The notes under the pieces are model-generated. The model saw nothing but the letters and a program-made list of their open reading frames with translations. It made no database searches and was not told where the DNA came from. A program made the position numbers and the translations under genes. Below are positions 1-10,658 of a stretch of DNA of 58,843 nt, piece by piece (the first letter of the stretch is position 1; each line of letters opens with the position of its first letter). Source of the stretch: Stentor coeruleus (lineage: Eukaryota; Ciliophora; Heterotrichea; Heterotrichida; Stentoridae); contig MPUH01000384.1 of NCBI GenBank assembly GCA_001970955.1, positions 1 to 58,843 on the forward strand, in the 5' to 3' direction.

Positions 1-243
1 TAATCGAATAATCCAAAATATTTTTTATCTAATAAAAATTACAAAAAAGTGACAACATAACCAATATCCCAACACCTAAAAATTAAAAGTTAAAAAATAA
101 CCACCAAATTACAAAAACTAAACCTCTTAAAAACTTCAAAACATAATACCCAATTGCAATCCCCATTTCCCAAACTACACTAAAACTTTAATCATCCAAA
201 CTTTTTAACTAATATTGCCTAATAATTAATCACTTATATAAAT
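1..243. other. 5' flank of the clathrin light chain gene, no gene seen
   Basis: AT-rich leader. From about 100 to 243 the + strand carries many C but only two or three G. This G depletion recurs upstream of most genes in the window. No ORF or RNA gene is recognisable. The promoter and 5' UTR of the following gene presumably lie here; that is inference. Confidence 0.5.
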
Positions 244-750
244 ATGGATTTTTATCCTTCAAGCGATCCATTCGCAAGTGTTGAGCCATCTTCAAATCAA
301 GGCTACCAACCTCCAATTTTTGATGGAAATTTTGGTGGCCAGGATCCTTTTACCTCTCCTCCTGTAGGTTATTCATCAAGTTTACCACAGGAAATAACCG
401 AAGAAGAAAAGGATGAATTAGAACGACAGGCTCAAAGAGATCTAGAAAACAAGGAAAGACAAAAAAGACTTATGGCTAAAGATGCTAAAGAAATGGAACA
501 AAAAGAACAAAAAAGGCAGCAAGCGAGGTCAGATCTTAAAAAATTCTATGAGGATAGGAACAAAGCGATTGATGTAAGAAGACAATTAAATTTGACTAAA
601 GAAAATGAGCTTAAAAATAATAAAGCTTCATATAATGACTCGACTAGCTGGAAGAAAGTTGCATCTATGATAGATTTTAAAGACACTGATAGAAAAGATC
701 AAGCAAGAATGAAGTCAGTGTTATTAGCTAAGAAGCATGAGTCTAACTAA
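244..750 (+). CDS. clathrin light chain
   Basis: This 168-residue protein is a clathrin light chain, the regulatory subunit that wraps the heavy-chain hub in coated vesicles at the Golgi, endosomes and plasma membrane. The family architecture is visible. A flexible Pro/Ser/Gly N-terminus (about 1-48) is followed by a charged alpha-helical stretch (about 50-128) for heavy-chain binding. The conserved C-terminal block is SWKKVASMIDF (about 134-144), and then DQARMKSVLLAKK, matching the family pattern W..V..L.DF...K...D..RM.S.L. It is somewhat shorter than animal light chains. The ATG is the first in the open frame and follows a G-poor leader; the stop is TAA. No intron is needed. Identification rests on the C-terminal block and overall layout. 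Confidence 0.85.
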   Translation: MDFYPSSDPFASVEPSSNQGYQPPIFDGNFGGQDPFTSPPVGYSSSLPQEITEEEKDELERQAQRDLENKERQKRLMAKDAKEMEQKEQKRQQARSDLKKFYEDRNKAIDVRRQLNLTKENELKNNKASYNDSTSWKKVASMIDFKDTDRKDQARMKSVLLAKKHESN

Positions 751-1413
751 TTAGATTATTCATTGGCTCTTAAAAAAATTATGATATTGTTGTAGATGTT
801 GGAGGATTAGGTATAGAATTGTCTTAGGAAAATAAAGGAAGTTTTTATAGAAAATTTTGGTAATTGTGTGGTATAGTTATTGTTGAGGAGGATTTTTTTG
901 CGTCGTATGATAAGTAAGGTGTATTTTTTTTTTATTTAGTTAGTTGGAAGATAGTATGATTAAAAGATTTAAGTGGTAATTGTAAATAATAGCTTTTAGG
1001 CTTTTGGANATGATTAAAAGATTTAAGTGGTAATTGTAAATAATAGCTTTTAGGCTTTTGGATTAAGTGATTGCACTGTGATTTAGTTATTGAATAATAT
1101 AAAGCTAGGAATAAAAATGAAAGGGTTTTATTGATATCTAAATGATTACAAATACAATATTATCACAAAAACATTTGCAATCATATTTTTTCATTCGATC
1201 ATTTTGATCTAAATAATCAGCATAATTTTTGAGATTTAAATCATTATAAATCAATACCCTAACATCAAAAATACGCTATAATAAGCTAATCACTTCCAAT
1301 AGAAACTATTTTAATAAATTGTAAAATCTTATCTAGTAAACCTTTACAAAAACTACTATCTTCTATCTAAAAAAAAATTAAAATACAAACTTAAAAATAA
1401 TTTGTAAATAAAT
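751..1413. other. intergenic, with an unmerged contig overlap
   Basis: No gene is seen. The 3' flank of the clathrin gene (about 760-1130) is G/T-rich on the + strand, as for other genes here. It contains a single N at 1009 between two exact 53-nt copies (956-1008 and 1010-1062). This is best read as an assembly overlap that was not collapsed, not as a biological repeat. From about 1140 onward the + strand becomes C/A-rich. Confidence 0.6.
956..1062. repeat. 53-nt duplication around a single N (assembly overlap)
   Basis: Positions 956-1008 and 1010-1062 are identical and separated only by N at 1009. Three other N positions in this window show the same arrangement. The true sequence probably has one copy. 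Confidence 0.85.
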
Positions 1414-1995
1414 ATGAGAACTAGCTCTTGTCTTGATGAGACAAATAAAAAATCTCTAAACATTTTACCTGAAATTATAATCCAAAATACTTATTATTAG
1501 CCATATTCTACAAAAATTGCGAACCTTTAGCACTTCCTGATATAAAGATTCCTACAATAATTTTTTTCCCCACTGATAAAATAATAACAATATTTTACCA
1601 ATGAATTAGATGAACAAGGCTTCTAAAACCTGGCAAAAATTCTCCTTGAAATAAATTCCTAAAATCTAAAAAATAACGAAATTGGGCGTAAAAGTACTAT
1701 AAAACAACTTGAATTAGAAGTTCTATGTATATCAAAGAATAAATTAACCAATAAAAAAGTAGAATACATTTGAAGTTACTTACCTTATTTAGTTAAGCTA
1801 AAACGAGTATCTTTAGCACATAATGAAATAACCTATTTTTGATCTGAATATATAAATTAGTAAATCCTACAATAATTATATTAACAAAAAAACCAAATCA
1901 ATTGTTTACTAGCCGATTAAAAATTCCATCAATATCATTCTATAGCATATAAATATGCTATTAGTAACTTCGACAACTTAAAAGCTTTAACATAT
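1414..1995 (+). pseudogene. stop-riddled leucine-rich-repeat-like remnant
   Basis: Reading the + strand in the frame of the ATG at 1414 gives LRR-like phrases in a single frame: LDEQGF and NLAKILLEI (1603-1656), NLKNNEIG (1663-1686), LELEVLCISKNKLTNKKVEYI (1711-1770) and SYLPYLVKLKRVSLAHNEIT (about 1774-1833). These resemble ribonuclease-inhibitor-type repeats with L..L.L..N.I spacing. The frame is broken by many stops, mostly TAA and TAG with at least two TGA, yet no frameshift is needed across roughly 420 nt. It is most simply a decayed LRR gene. AT-rich sequence can mimic such patterns, so confidence is modest. No start, promoter or intact domain can be claimed. Confidence 0.35.
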
Positions 1996-2186
1996 TTGAA
2001 AACTATATCAACCACTAAGGAGTTATAAAAACTCTAAAATCCTCACAGATAAAGTAAATCTCAACTCTTTTAAAATTAAAAAAAAAAAGAGAATACAATC
2101 AAAATCGACTATATCTCAGCCAAAAAACTTCAACTCCTACTTTCTGTTTATTATCTAACACTTCAGCAAAGCTTTAAACTTATTTA

Positions 2187-2744
2187 TTAAAACATCCTAT
2201 CTTCTATCATATAACCCATATATTCCATAACCCTTTGTTCACTTCTTTTTTTTATCCTCTCAAAAACTCTTTCAAAATACTCATTATTCTCACTGCTTCT
2301 ATAATTTCTTCTTTTAGGAGTAGGTTTTTTATATAAGCTTGTCCCAAACAGTTTTTCTGCTGGGATTATCTGAGTCCTTTGATATGCTTCTATTTTAAAA
2401 GGTTCTGAGCTTGGGATTATAGTTTCAGGTCTCCAAAGAGCTTTTGTTGTAGCAGGTTCGGTTTTAATTTGAACATCCTTTCTTGAGTTTTGCCTGTATT
2501 TTTGATAACTGGAATGTCTTAAGCTTGGTAAAGTTTTAAAGGTATCTTCAGCAAGTTTTAGCATTGGCTGATCTTTTTTAATACGATTCGGGTCTTCACG
2601 GTTGTTAGGAGAATTTGATGTAAGGAGTCTAAGATTTTTTACTGCACTGGGGAATATTCGGGTTTTTATTACTCGGCCAATACGGTCTAAGTGCTTGCTT
2701 TCTTCTAAAACTTTGAGGATTTCTGCTTTGTTGTTTTGGAGCAT
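2187..2744 (-). CDS. hypothetical basic protein
   Basis: A 185-residue, lysine/arginine-rich protein that I do not recognise. It is hydrophilic, with no transmembrane segment, signal peptide or zinc motif. The C-terminal third (about residues 150-185) is charged and probably helical, and ends YMGYMIEDRMF. Support for a real gene is the uninterrupted frame in AT-rich DNA, a balanced amino-acid composition, and the local skew pattern: the sequence beyond its ATG (2745-2990) is G-rich and C-poor on the + strand, which is the G-poor coding-strand leader seen at other genes. It ends in TAA. Its position relative to the + gene CDC14 (ATG at 3162) makes the two divergent. Confidence 0.6.
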   Translation of the reverse strand: MLQNNKAEILKVLEESKHLDRIGRVIKTRIFPSAVKNLRLLTSNSPNNREDPNRIKKDQPMLKLAEDTFKTLPSLRHSSYQKYRQNSRKDVQIKTEPATTKALWRPETIIPSSEPFKIEAYQRTQIIPAEKLFGTSLYKKPTPKRRNYRSSENNEYFERVFERIKKRSEQRVMEYMGYMIEDRMF

Positions 2745-3161
2745 TGATTAATTTAGAACATTATGGATTATTTTACGATATAGTGTGAGTTTGGATTTAG
2801 ATGTTTTTTATTTTAATTGGTTTAGAATTGCTGAGAGGATTTAAGGTTTGTATTTTAGGGTGAAAGATTTTTGTGATGGGTGAAATTGTGAGATTATGAG
2901 GAAATTTATTGTTTTGTTAGGTTTTGAAGGATTTTGAGGATTTTTTGAGTTGATTTTAAAGGAAGATAATGATCCTATAGGGAAAATATAGGTTTTAAAG
3001 GGGATTTAGCGAAAATAGAATTGAAATTGTAATTTTGAAATACTGATTTTTTTAAGTAAAACATTGGTTTTAGTTACATTTCCTTCCAACAAATTAATCT
3101 CACTAAAATCATTTCTGATATCCACCAACACTTTCAAACGGCAATATGAAATTGGGCTAAA
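2745..3161. other. divergent intergenic region between a hypothetical gene and CDC14
   Basis: No gene is seen. The + strand is G/T-rich next to the minus-strand gene and turns C-richer toward the CDC14 ATG, so the GC skew flips inside the interval. It presumably contains both promoters. Confidence 0.5.
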
Positions 3162-4367
3162 ATGTCTAACGATATAATTAAAATTCTGCTAATGGAAAGC
3201 TTAGTTGAAATCCTGCCAAATCGGTTACTTTGGATTAGTGACCATTACCCACCACGCAACAAACCAAAATCTTCATACATCTGCATTGACAATGTAATTA
3301 GCATATAGGAATTTCGTTATGAGCCATTTCATGAAGATTTCGGCCCTTTAAACCTAGGAATGACTTACAAATTTTGTTTCCAACTAAACAAACTTCTTAG
3401 TGATCCAAAATACACATCTTTTTCAATATATCACTACTGTTCAACAAACCCTGCAAAAAAAGCTAATGCCGCATACCTAATCTGCGCATTCCAAATACTC
3501 ATACTTAAACGAACCTCCTCTGAAGCTTGGAGTCGTTTTTCACACATTTCCTTTACAAGTTTTCGTGACGCAAGCTATGGTCCTTGTAATTTCGAATGTT
3601 CAATAAAAGACTGTCTACAAGGTTTAGAAAAATCCATAGGCTTAAATTGGTTTAACATGGGCACATTTAATCTTCATAACTATGAAACCAAAGAAAAAAT
3701 CGAAAATGGTGACTGTAACTGGATAATCCCTAATAAAATCCTCGCTTTTAGTAGCCCATCAGATAATTCTACATCATCAGAAGGGTATTATGTCTTAACA
3801 GTAAAAGATTATTGCCAACTTTTTAAACACGAAAACATCAAAACCGTAATTCGTTTGAATAATAAAACCTATGATGAAAAACAATTTACAGAAAACAACA
3901 TAAAACACTATGATTTATATTTCCCAGATGGAACTTGTCCTTCTTATGAAATTATAGATAAGTTTATAAGTATTGTTGATAATGAAAATTCAGCTATTGC
4001 TGTACATTGTAAAGCTGGACTTGGTCGTACAGGAACTTTAATAGGATGTTATGCTATAAAAAAATATGGGTTTTCTGCTAGAGAGTTTATAGCTTGGTGT
4101 CGTATTTGTCGACCTGGATCGATACTTGGCCCACAGCAACAATTTTTAATTGAGTATGAAAAAAACTTATGGGGTCAAGGAAATGAACATGTACAATATA
4201 GCGCTTGGGATCGTTTTAAAGCTATATATGGTGATAGAGGACAAGCACAAAGATTAATAAAAGCTAAAAGGAGCTTTGGAACACCTAATGATGAAAACGA
4301 TAGAGAAAATAGGTTTATACAAAGAACTCCTTTGGTAAAATCTTGGTCTATATACACAGATATATAA
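3162..4367 (+). CDS. CDC14: CDC14-family dual-specificity protein phosphatase
   Basis: Two exons joined across the 15-nt intron at 3294-3308 give about 396 residues. The N-terminal domain shows the CDC14 signature YEPFHEDFGPLNLGM and then FRDASYGPCNFECSIKDCLQG. The catalytic domain has the P-loop HCKAGLGRTG with the nucleophile at about Cys278 and Arg284, followed by RICRPGSILGPQQQFL, diagnostic of the family. CDC14 enzymes dephosphorylate CDK sites during mitotic exit, cytokinesis and ciliary or centrosomal functions. The protein ends soon after the catalytic domain, so the long regulatory tail of yeast and animal CDC14 is short here. The start is the first in-frame ATG; without the intron the N-terminal domain would be lost. 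The next gene converges, with 48 nt between stops. Confidence 0.93.
3294..3308 (+). other. 15-nt intron in CDC14
   Basis: The sequence gtaattagcatatag interrupts the CDC14 frame with an in-frame TAG. Its removal joins CIDN to EFRYEPF in phase 0. It has an A at position 10 and a TATAG end. Confidence 0.92.
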
Positions 4368-4415
4368 TTAATTGTATTTTCTCATATTTTTTTCATAGTA
4401 AAATAAACTAATGTA

Positions 4416-5930
4416 CTATTTTATTACAGCCGTGCATATCTTTTGAAATTCCTCAAAGTCAATCACCCCATCTTCATTAAAATCAGCCTCTTTTAATATT
4501 TCATTATACATTTCAGTATCTAAAGTCCCTCCAATCATCTGTTTTAATTCATTCATATCAATACACTCATCACCGTTTATATCAAAAGTTTTAAACGCTG
4601 CTTCTAAACGTTTTTTTGTCAAAGTAATCTGCCAGTTCATAGCTGCAGTTAAAAACTCAGTATAATCTATAAAATCGCTTCCATCAGCATCACATTCTTC
4701 AAACACTTGTTCTATATCAAAAAGTTGTTTAATATTTGTTTTTTCAATTCCTTTAATAATTTCTTCACGACTTAATTTCCCATCTCCATTCATATCTAAT
4801 AACATAAAAGCATATTGTAACTCTCTTAATTCTTGTTGTGTAGACAAATGCGAAACTATAAATTCAAATGTAGCATGTTGAATTTTGACCCTACTTCTAA
4901 AGTTTATAAGGTTATTAACTGAGTCTAAATAAGAGTTGCTGCTTATACCATGCATATTACTTTGAATCCAAGGATGAAGTAAAGCATCCATAGCATGAGG
5001 ACGTTTGTATGGATCTTTATCTAATAAAGACAAGACTAAATCTTTAGCTGACTGTGAGACTTTAGACCATTCTTTTTCAGGCATTTCGACTTCTTTGTTA
5101 ATGATTTGATGTATGGTTTGGCTTTCTTTATTACCAAGAAAAGGTAAATATCCACAAAGCATTATATATAAGATTACCCCACAACTCCATATATCGCTTT
5201 TATCAGTGAAAATACCGTTGAATACTTCTGGAGCGGTGTAATATGGCTAAATATATAATACTTGACCGTATTTACGTGCTGGAGATGAAGGATAGTTTGT
5301 CAATCGGGATATTCCGAAATCTATAACTTTTAATGTGGAATCTTTTGTATGGTCAACTAGAAGAAGATTTTCAGGCTTTAAGTCTCGGTGAAGTACGTTG
5401 TTTGTATGACAATAACTAACTGCAGATAAAATTTGATACATATACCTAGCAGCTTGTTTTTCTTTAAATTTCTCTTGTTCAACTATTTTATCAAATAGTT
5501 CCCCACCAGAACAAAGCTCAGTTACTATATGATAGCATCTTTGGTCTTGAATAACTTCAGTTATTTTAATTATATTCGGATGGTCGAGTTTCCTCAAAAT
5601 GTCAACTTCAAGTAGCATATTTTTAACTTCACAAAGTCTAACAAAAGATTTCATAATAGTTTTCATAGCTCTATCAACTCCTGTAGCTTTATGTTCAACT
5701 CTTCTAACACATCCATAAGCCCCTTCTCCTATAATTTCTTTAACATTATAATGATCTGAAACATGTCCAACTATACATTTTATAGTTTGTCTAGTCAAAA
5801 TCCTAATAACTGTTTTTTGTCGACCACCTCTTCGAATAAATGGCTCTGCTCCTTTAAGATCATTTTCTTCTTTACCTTCTTCAGGTTTGACTTCATTTTC
5901 ACAGTTAATTACAGACTTGCAACAACCCAT
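4416..5930 (-). CDS. calcium-dependent protein kinase (CDPK), N-terminally acylated
   Basis: Removing a 15-nt intron (5247-5261) gives a 499-residue kinase fused to four EF hands. The N-terminus MGCCKS fits N-myristoylation at Gly2 with palmitoylatable Cys3 and Cys4, suggesting membrane attachment. The kinase domain (about 58-315) has the glycine loop IGEGAYG, catalytic HRDLKPEN, DFG within VIDFGISR, and GQPYYTAPE rebuilt across the splice. The EF-hand loops are DMNGDGKLSREE, DADGSDFIDYTE, DINGDECIDMNE and DFNEDGVIDFEE, all with Ca ligands at key positions. CDPKs couple Ca transients to Ser/Thr phosphorylation and are common in ciliates, apicomplexans and plants. The intron falls just after the activation segment. 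Confidence 0.95.
5247..5261 (-). other. 15-nt intron in the CDPK gene
   Basis: On the minus strand gtattatatatttag follows GGT CAA. Removal restores GQPYYTAPEVF, the conserved APE region of the kinase. A at position 10 is conserved. Confidence 0.92.
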
Positions 5931-6720
5931 GATATTTTAATTATAATCAATGTAAAGTTTGAAAAAAATAAATAATATGATTGAAGGGGTAAGGAAATTA
6001 CAAGAAGTTTTAAGTGTGGTTTAGGTTTATTGAATAGAAGATTTTATGTTTTTATATTTGCTTGAAAGGTTATATTAAAAAATGTTTATATTAGAATGCA
6101 AATATGAAATGATAATTGATTTTTTATGAGTGGCTGCTTATGATATTGATTTTTTAATAAGATGTGTTTTTATGTATTTGGCTGTGGTATAATTTGGTAT
6201 TTTAAGATTTCGTAAGATTTATATTTTAACAGAGAAGTAGATATGGATAAATTTAAAAATGATGAAAAGGGGATTGGTTTGGTTTTAAGTTAGTAGTAGA
6301 TATATGGAGTTACTGAAGGATTTTATAGAGATGAAAGGACACAAGAACAGAAATTCAAATTACCGGGAAAATATTTTTACGGGAGTATAATTTTTATAGT
6401 ATTATGAGAAAAATAGGTCAGTATATGGAAATTAATAATCACATAAACCTCTTACCGACTACTTTTTGTATTCAGAAAAGGCTTGCCATTTTTCTTTAAG
6501 TCCCTCAAACATAATTTACATAAATAATAATCCATACATATAGAAAAGACACTATACTTTTATTATTCAGATTTATTTTTCTTATCATATTCTTAACTTA
6601 ATTATAACATATTTTCTCATATCAAAACTTAAGATTTTAATACTATAAGTAATTAAAAAATACACTTTCACGATAAAATATTTTATTCAAATTGAAAAAG
6701 ATTTTAGTATATTTCTAGAA
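5931..6720. other. divergent intergenic region, no gene seen
   Basis: The stretch next to the CDPK start (5940-6420) is G-rich and C-poor on the + strand. The part before 6721 is C-rich and G-poor. The skew flips near 6430. No ORF with convincing content or RNA gene was found. Confidence 0.5.
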
Positions 6721-7278
6721 ATGGCCAATGTATCTTATTACTTTACATTTCCTGATGCTGGAATAAGAAAAGGATTTATTGAAGCACACAAAGAGCTTAG
6801 TAAGGCTGGGAGGACAATTTATACAACTCATCCTTATGTAATCTCTTTTTATACAAGTTTTAAGAACAGAAATAATATTGAAGCCTTTTTGTCGAGGACT
6901 ATTAGTGGTATGGAAACATTTACAGAGATAGAAAGGCTTAAGAAACTTGAGATTATTTATTATAAGAAGATGTTATATGATCTGTTTGAGCATTATGCGA
7001 AAACTGCGGTGTTTTTATTCACATGCACAAAGGTTTGTCATATAAGACCTGAATGGAAATACAAACACAAAATTATGTATCTCCCATATATACCATCGAC
7101 TGAAATATCAAAAAGACTAGGTTGGCTAGGGTTAGGACTAGTAATGCTATACAACTCATCCATAATTCCAAAATTTATGCTATGTTTCTATTACCCTACC
7201 CTTTTAGCTGACCTTCAGATCGGTGAAGAGTTCGAACTAGGTTACTGGACTACAAAATTCGCAAAATCCCTAAACTAA
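6721..7278 (+). CDS. hypothetical protein with a hydrophobic C-terminal region
   Basis: A 185-residue protein I do not recognise. The N-terminal 110 residues are mixed helical, rich in aromatic residues and Lys/Glu. A hydrophobic stretch, RLGWLGLGLVMLYNSSII (about residues 131-148), continues into PKFMLCFYYPTLLADL and could be a membrane segment or a buried helix pair. No zinc, kinase or nucleotide-binding motif is seen. The ATG follows a C-rich, G-poor leader, and the stop is TAA, supporting a real gene. It may be a ciliate-restricted family. Confidence 0.6.
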   Translation: MANVSYYFTFPDAGIRKGFIEAHKELSKAGRTIYTTHPYVISFYTSFKNRNNIEAFLSRTISGMETFTEIERLKKLEIIYYKKMLYDLFEHYAKTAVFLFTCTKVCHIRPEWKYKHKIMYLPYIPSTEISKRLGWLGLGLVMLYNSSIIPKFMLCFYYPTLLADLQIGEEFELGYWTTKFAKSLN

Positions 7279-7428
7279 AACATATCCCCAAATAAAAAAA
7301 CTAATCCAACTAATCATCTTTATTATATTATATTAAATCCTAATACTTTCATAACAAAACCTTCTATTTTTATCCAAACTTTACATATCTAATTACAACC
7401 CTTCCACCAAAATCTATCTTTAATTACA

Positions 7429-8298
7429 TTACGCAAGCGGTCGCTGCTTCACAGCAACATCTTCTTTTGAAAGAAAAGGTCCAGGACTTAGCTGTGTATT
7501 GACAACTTCAAACTTGTTAATGTCAAACATCTTACAACCCCCTAAACTCATTAAAAACCATAACTGTTTCTTTACATCATAAACCCAATCTCTTCTATAT
7601 AATTCTTCAGCAGCATAAGCTTGTATAGCTTCACCTGGCATATTATAAAAAGCATAGATCAAAGTTTCAACATTGCATATTCTTATCATCTTAGCTTTAA
7701 GTACTTGTTTTGATACATAATAAGATGATGGTAAAGTAAATTCAGGATGTTCAGTTGAATCTAATTCTTGTTCAAAAGCACTATAAAGGTAACTAGAAAC
7801 ATTTTCTATGTTTTTTTTATTAGCATCTTGAGCTGTAAGGTCTTTACCTTTAGCTAGTTGGGCTTTGTCATCTTGAAGGTTTTTCTGTAATGCTAGGATT
7901 CCTCTTACCCCATAATCTTTGAGTTCTTGTTCTTCCTTTTCATCTTTTACTGGTGGAGATGATAGGAAACTTGGTATAAAACTCACAGCATTTGGGTTTG
8001 GTGCTTTTGTCTTGACTGGTTTGGAGAAACCTGGAGGAGGGTAGAACTCCTCACTGACAAAGCCTGGAGGACTGTTTGGTAGTAATGATGGGAATTCTTC
8101 AACTGGTTCATAGTCTAGACCAACTACGTATTCTGAAGTGTAGTCATAATTCACATGAGGATGATAGACTGGTGGATAACTGTCATAGTATCCGATAAAG
8201 TTCATCGTATTATTGGCTTCGGGCTCGAAGTTCGCGTATTTCCTCACGTTCTCAGGGTTTCGGACATTATCAAACAATCCTTGATTTCTTGGGTACAT
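7429..8298 (-). CDS. CNOT2: CCR4-NOT complex subunit 2 (NOT2/CNOT2-like)
   Basis: A 289-residue protein with a disordered, Pro/Tyr-rich N-terminus and a C-terminal NOT-box. The diagnostic stretch is PEFTLPSSYYV, then YAFYNMPGEAIQAYAAEELY and RRDWVYDVKKQLWFLM (about 185-250), matching the NOT2/3/5 pattern of a SSYY motif, FYNMPGD..Q..AA.EL..R.W.Y and an aromatic end with F.....F. NOT2 bridges NOT1 and NOT3/5 in the CCR4-NOT deadenylase, which shortens poly(A) tails and regulates transcription. The shortness favours NOT2 over NOT3/5, which carry a long N-terminal coiled coil. The start ATG begins MYPRNQG; no intron is required. Confidence 0.85.
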   Translation of the reverse strand: MYPRNQGLFDNVRNPENVRKYANFEPEANNTMNFIGYYDSYPPVYHPHVNYDYTSEYVVGLDYEPVEEFPSLLPNSPPGFVSEEFYPPPGFSKPVKTKAPNPNAVSFIPSFLSSPPVKDEKEEQELKDYGVRGILALQKNLQDDKAQLAKGKDLTAQDANKKNIENVSSYLYSAFEQELDSTEHPEFTLPSSYYVSKQVLKAKMIRICNVETLIYAFYNMPGEAIQAYAAEELYRRDWVYDVKKQLWFLMSLGGCKMFDINKFEVVNTQLSPGPFLSKEDVAVKQRPLA

Positions 8299-8986
8299 TA
8301 ATAAGATTTAAAGTTTGATAAGTAGTTTAGATATTTTAATCAATTTAGAATGGGCTTGTGGATGAAAGGTTTCTGATGAGGTGAAAATGTTTAAGAATTT
8401 ATGTTTGGAAGAAATTTTATATGTAAAATGCTGGTGTTGTGATATGGGTTTAATCAATTTTTTCAATAATCATGTCTTTTTTATCAGCCAATTATTTTAC
8501 TAAGATCGAAAAGGCCACTAAAATTAAACTTTGTGTTTTTTAGAATATTCGTTTTACTTAATTATTTTATAATATTAACCGATACTATAACAATTATCTA
8601 CTTTATTAATAAAAGTTGTCATTTATTAATATCTCTACAAACTATATATAATAATTTTCTAACAAATCTTATAGACCCAGCATTTGAAACTTATCATCTA
8701 TCTTACAATAAAGCCAAAATCATACTAAAATTCATCTTATCCAATTATTCTTTTACCCCTTAACTCAAATTCTTTTATATAATTCAAATCTTGATTTTTA
8801 AAACAATCTATCGAAATTTCACTCTCATTTCAATAAAGCACAACTTTTTTTATATCAAAAAAAAATCAAACTCCTTACTTTTTTATCACCTTACTATCCC
8901 AAAACCCATCCATATCAATAATCTAAACTTAAAACCTAATATTTTCCAAGCCTAATCCTCCAAAATATAAATTTTTTGTTATAAAA
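8299..8986. other. divergent intergenic region, no gene supported
   Basis: The + strand is G/T-rich until about 8460, then C/A-rich up to the next ATG, with the usual flip of skew between divergent genes. An open stretch at 8533-8763 lacks an ATG start and is low-complexity Ile/Leu/Phe, so it is not called. Confidence 0.5.
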
Positions 8987-9865
8987 ATGAAACCAAGTGC
9001 TATTCAAAGAAAGCATGGTCTACAAAGACCTTTCTACCCTTTACAAATTTTCAGTTGGTTCTCATGTATCTATAACAACCTTATATACATTGTTTTCATA
9101 ATCCCCGAACATTCTCTTCCAGATATCATAACTTTGAGTTCAATCTATGCCACCCTCTTATTCCTTTTAATCTTACTTGGGTACAAAGTATCTCGATCTG
9201 ATCCAACTGACCCTGTTACAATCGCATATAAAAAAGAAAAAGATCAAGGGTAAATTTCATATAGTATCCTTCAAGATTATGAAGAAAAAAGTGAAAGATA
9301 TTGTAGTATATGTAATTGCCCTGTATACAAGACAAGTAAACATTGTATGAGATGTAACAGATGTACTATTGGTTTTGATCATCATTGCAAGTGGGTAAAC
9401 AACTGTATTGGGGTTAAAAATTATAAGGAGTTTTTTGCGTTTATTGTAGTTGTCCAGTTTATTCATGTTTTGATGACTATTGATATAGCTTTTATAGGTA
9501 CTCAAATGATATTAAATGAAAGCTCAATGATTTCTGGATATAAAAAAGCTGGCAAAGAGTTTTTTTATTTTCAAGAAGCTTTGATTATGATAGCTTTAGT
9601 TTTATGTACCTTGGCGGCAACTTTTATTACAAAGTTGGTATTTTTTCACGTTTATATAAGTATTAAAGGTATTACAACTTATCAGTATATATTGAGTACT
9701 ATGAAGAATGTTGAGGAGAAGAATTCAGGAAACCTTTCGGAAAATAGGTTGGTAAAAGATGAGGGTTTAGATAAGGATAAAAAAGTAAGTGAAGTCAAAG
9801 ATTGTAATGTTCCTGAGAATAGTCTGAATCAGACTATGGCTTTGAAGATTAATGTCTCAGTATAG
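8987..9865 (+). CDS. DHHC-type protein S-acyltransferase (palmitoyltransferase)
   Basis: Two exons joined across the 15-nt intron at 9250-9264 give about 287 residues. Two membrane segments (about 24-45 and 50-70) precede a cysteine-rich domain starting YCSICNCPVYKTSKHCMRCN and ending in the catalytic DHHC (about 126-129) within FDHHCKWVNNCIG. Two further membrane segments follow (about 144-165 and 190-215). The C-terminal tail is charged. DHHC enzymes palmitoylate cysteines of membrane-associated proteins; several likely acylated substrates (MGCC and MGCT N-termini) are encoded nearby, though nothing links them specifically. The intron splits the gene just ahead of the cysteine-rich domain. 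Confidence 0.93.
9250..9264 (+). other. 15-nt intron in the DHHC gene
   Basis: gtaaatttcatatag begins inside codon GGT and contains an in-frame TAA. Removal joins DQG to ILQDYEEKSERYCSIC. A at position 10. Confidence 0.93.
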
Positions 9866-10658
9866 ATGTTTTGTGTAAGCTATATAAAAATTATTATGGG
9901 TGGTTTTTATGTTTTTAGAATAGTTTTTTGGGAGGGAAGGAATTGGGTATTGAGAAGTTGGGTTTATTGGATAAGATGATGATTGAATATTTGGGTTAAA
10001 AGAGGATTTTAAGTTTAGTTGTTGAAGATAAAGAGGCTGGTGAGGAGATTAGGGTGGAAATATAAAAATTAACACAAACTATTGAAATATTTTTTTTATG
10101 GGTTAGTCTGTGATTGTATGATTAAGTTTTATAAAGTTATTTAGTGGAAATATTATGCTTTGGATAAAGAGAATTAAAATTTTATAGTTTTATATCAGTT
10201 GTAGAGTTAATTAAAATATTTAGTAATCTTATCGATTTTTTTATTCTCATAAATATTTTAATGTAAAATTTAGCTTCTTTTAATCTAGATTGCTGATTTT
10301 ATTTTCAACACTCCATTGGTTGAAACTCATATTTCTTTATCATAAAATAATTTGATAACAATTTCTTACCTATATAAAATTTAAAGTTTATAATGATGAT
10401 TTTTTAGCAAGTAGAACTTATTTAAAAATGACAAAAATCAGCGCTGAACTGGTACATTTTCTAAAAAAACATTGTTACTTATCACTTTTAATCATCTTGG
10501 AGAGCCTAGATTTTGAAATCTTCTATAACAAAACCTAAATATTAAATAATTTTAATATTTAACTATATAGTAAAAACATCATATAAAAAACCAATTATTT
10601 TAAACATTAATCTTTACTTTTTTTAGTATTATAATTATTATTCTAAGAGCATATCTTA
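9866..10658. other. convergent intergenic region, no gene seen
   Basis: The first 150 nt after the DHHC stop are G-rich on the + strand (several GGG runs); the part toward the minus-strand WD40 gene is G-poor. No ORF or RNA motif was recognised. Confidence 0.5.

Noticed and set aside
1414-1995. A functional gene using TAA/TAG as glutamine
   Set aside because: Every recognised gene in the window uses TAA and TAG as stops and two TGA codons also interrupt the region; kept only as a pseudogene candidate.
7225-7240. TTCGA-containing segment considered as a tRNA T-loop
   Set aside because: No acceptor or anticodon stem could be paired around it and it lies inside a coding region; other TTCGA sites also failed.
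8533-8763. 76-codon open stretch, hydrophobic
   Set aside because: It lacks an ATG start, is low-complexity Ile/Leu/Phe in AT-rich intergenic DNA, and sits in a G-poor leader.
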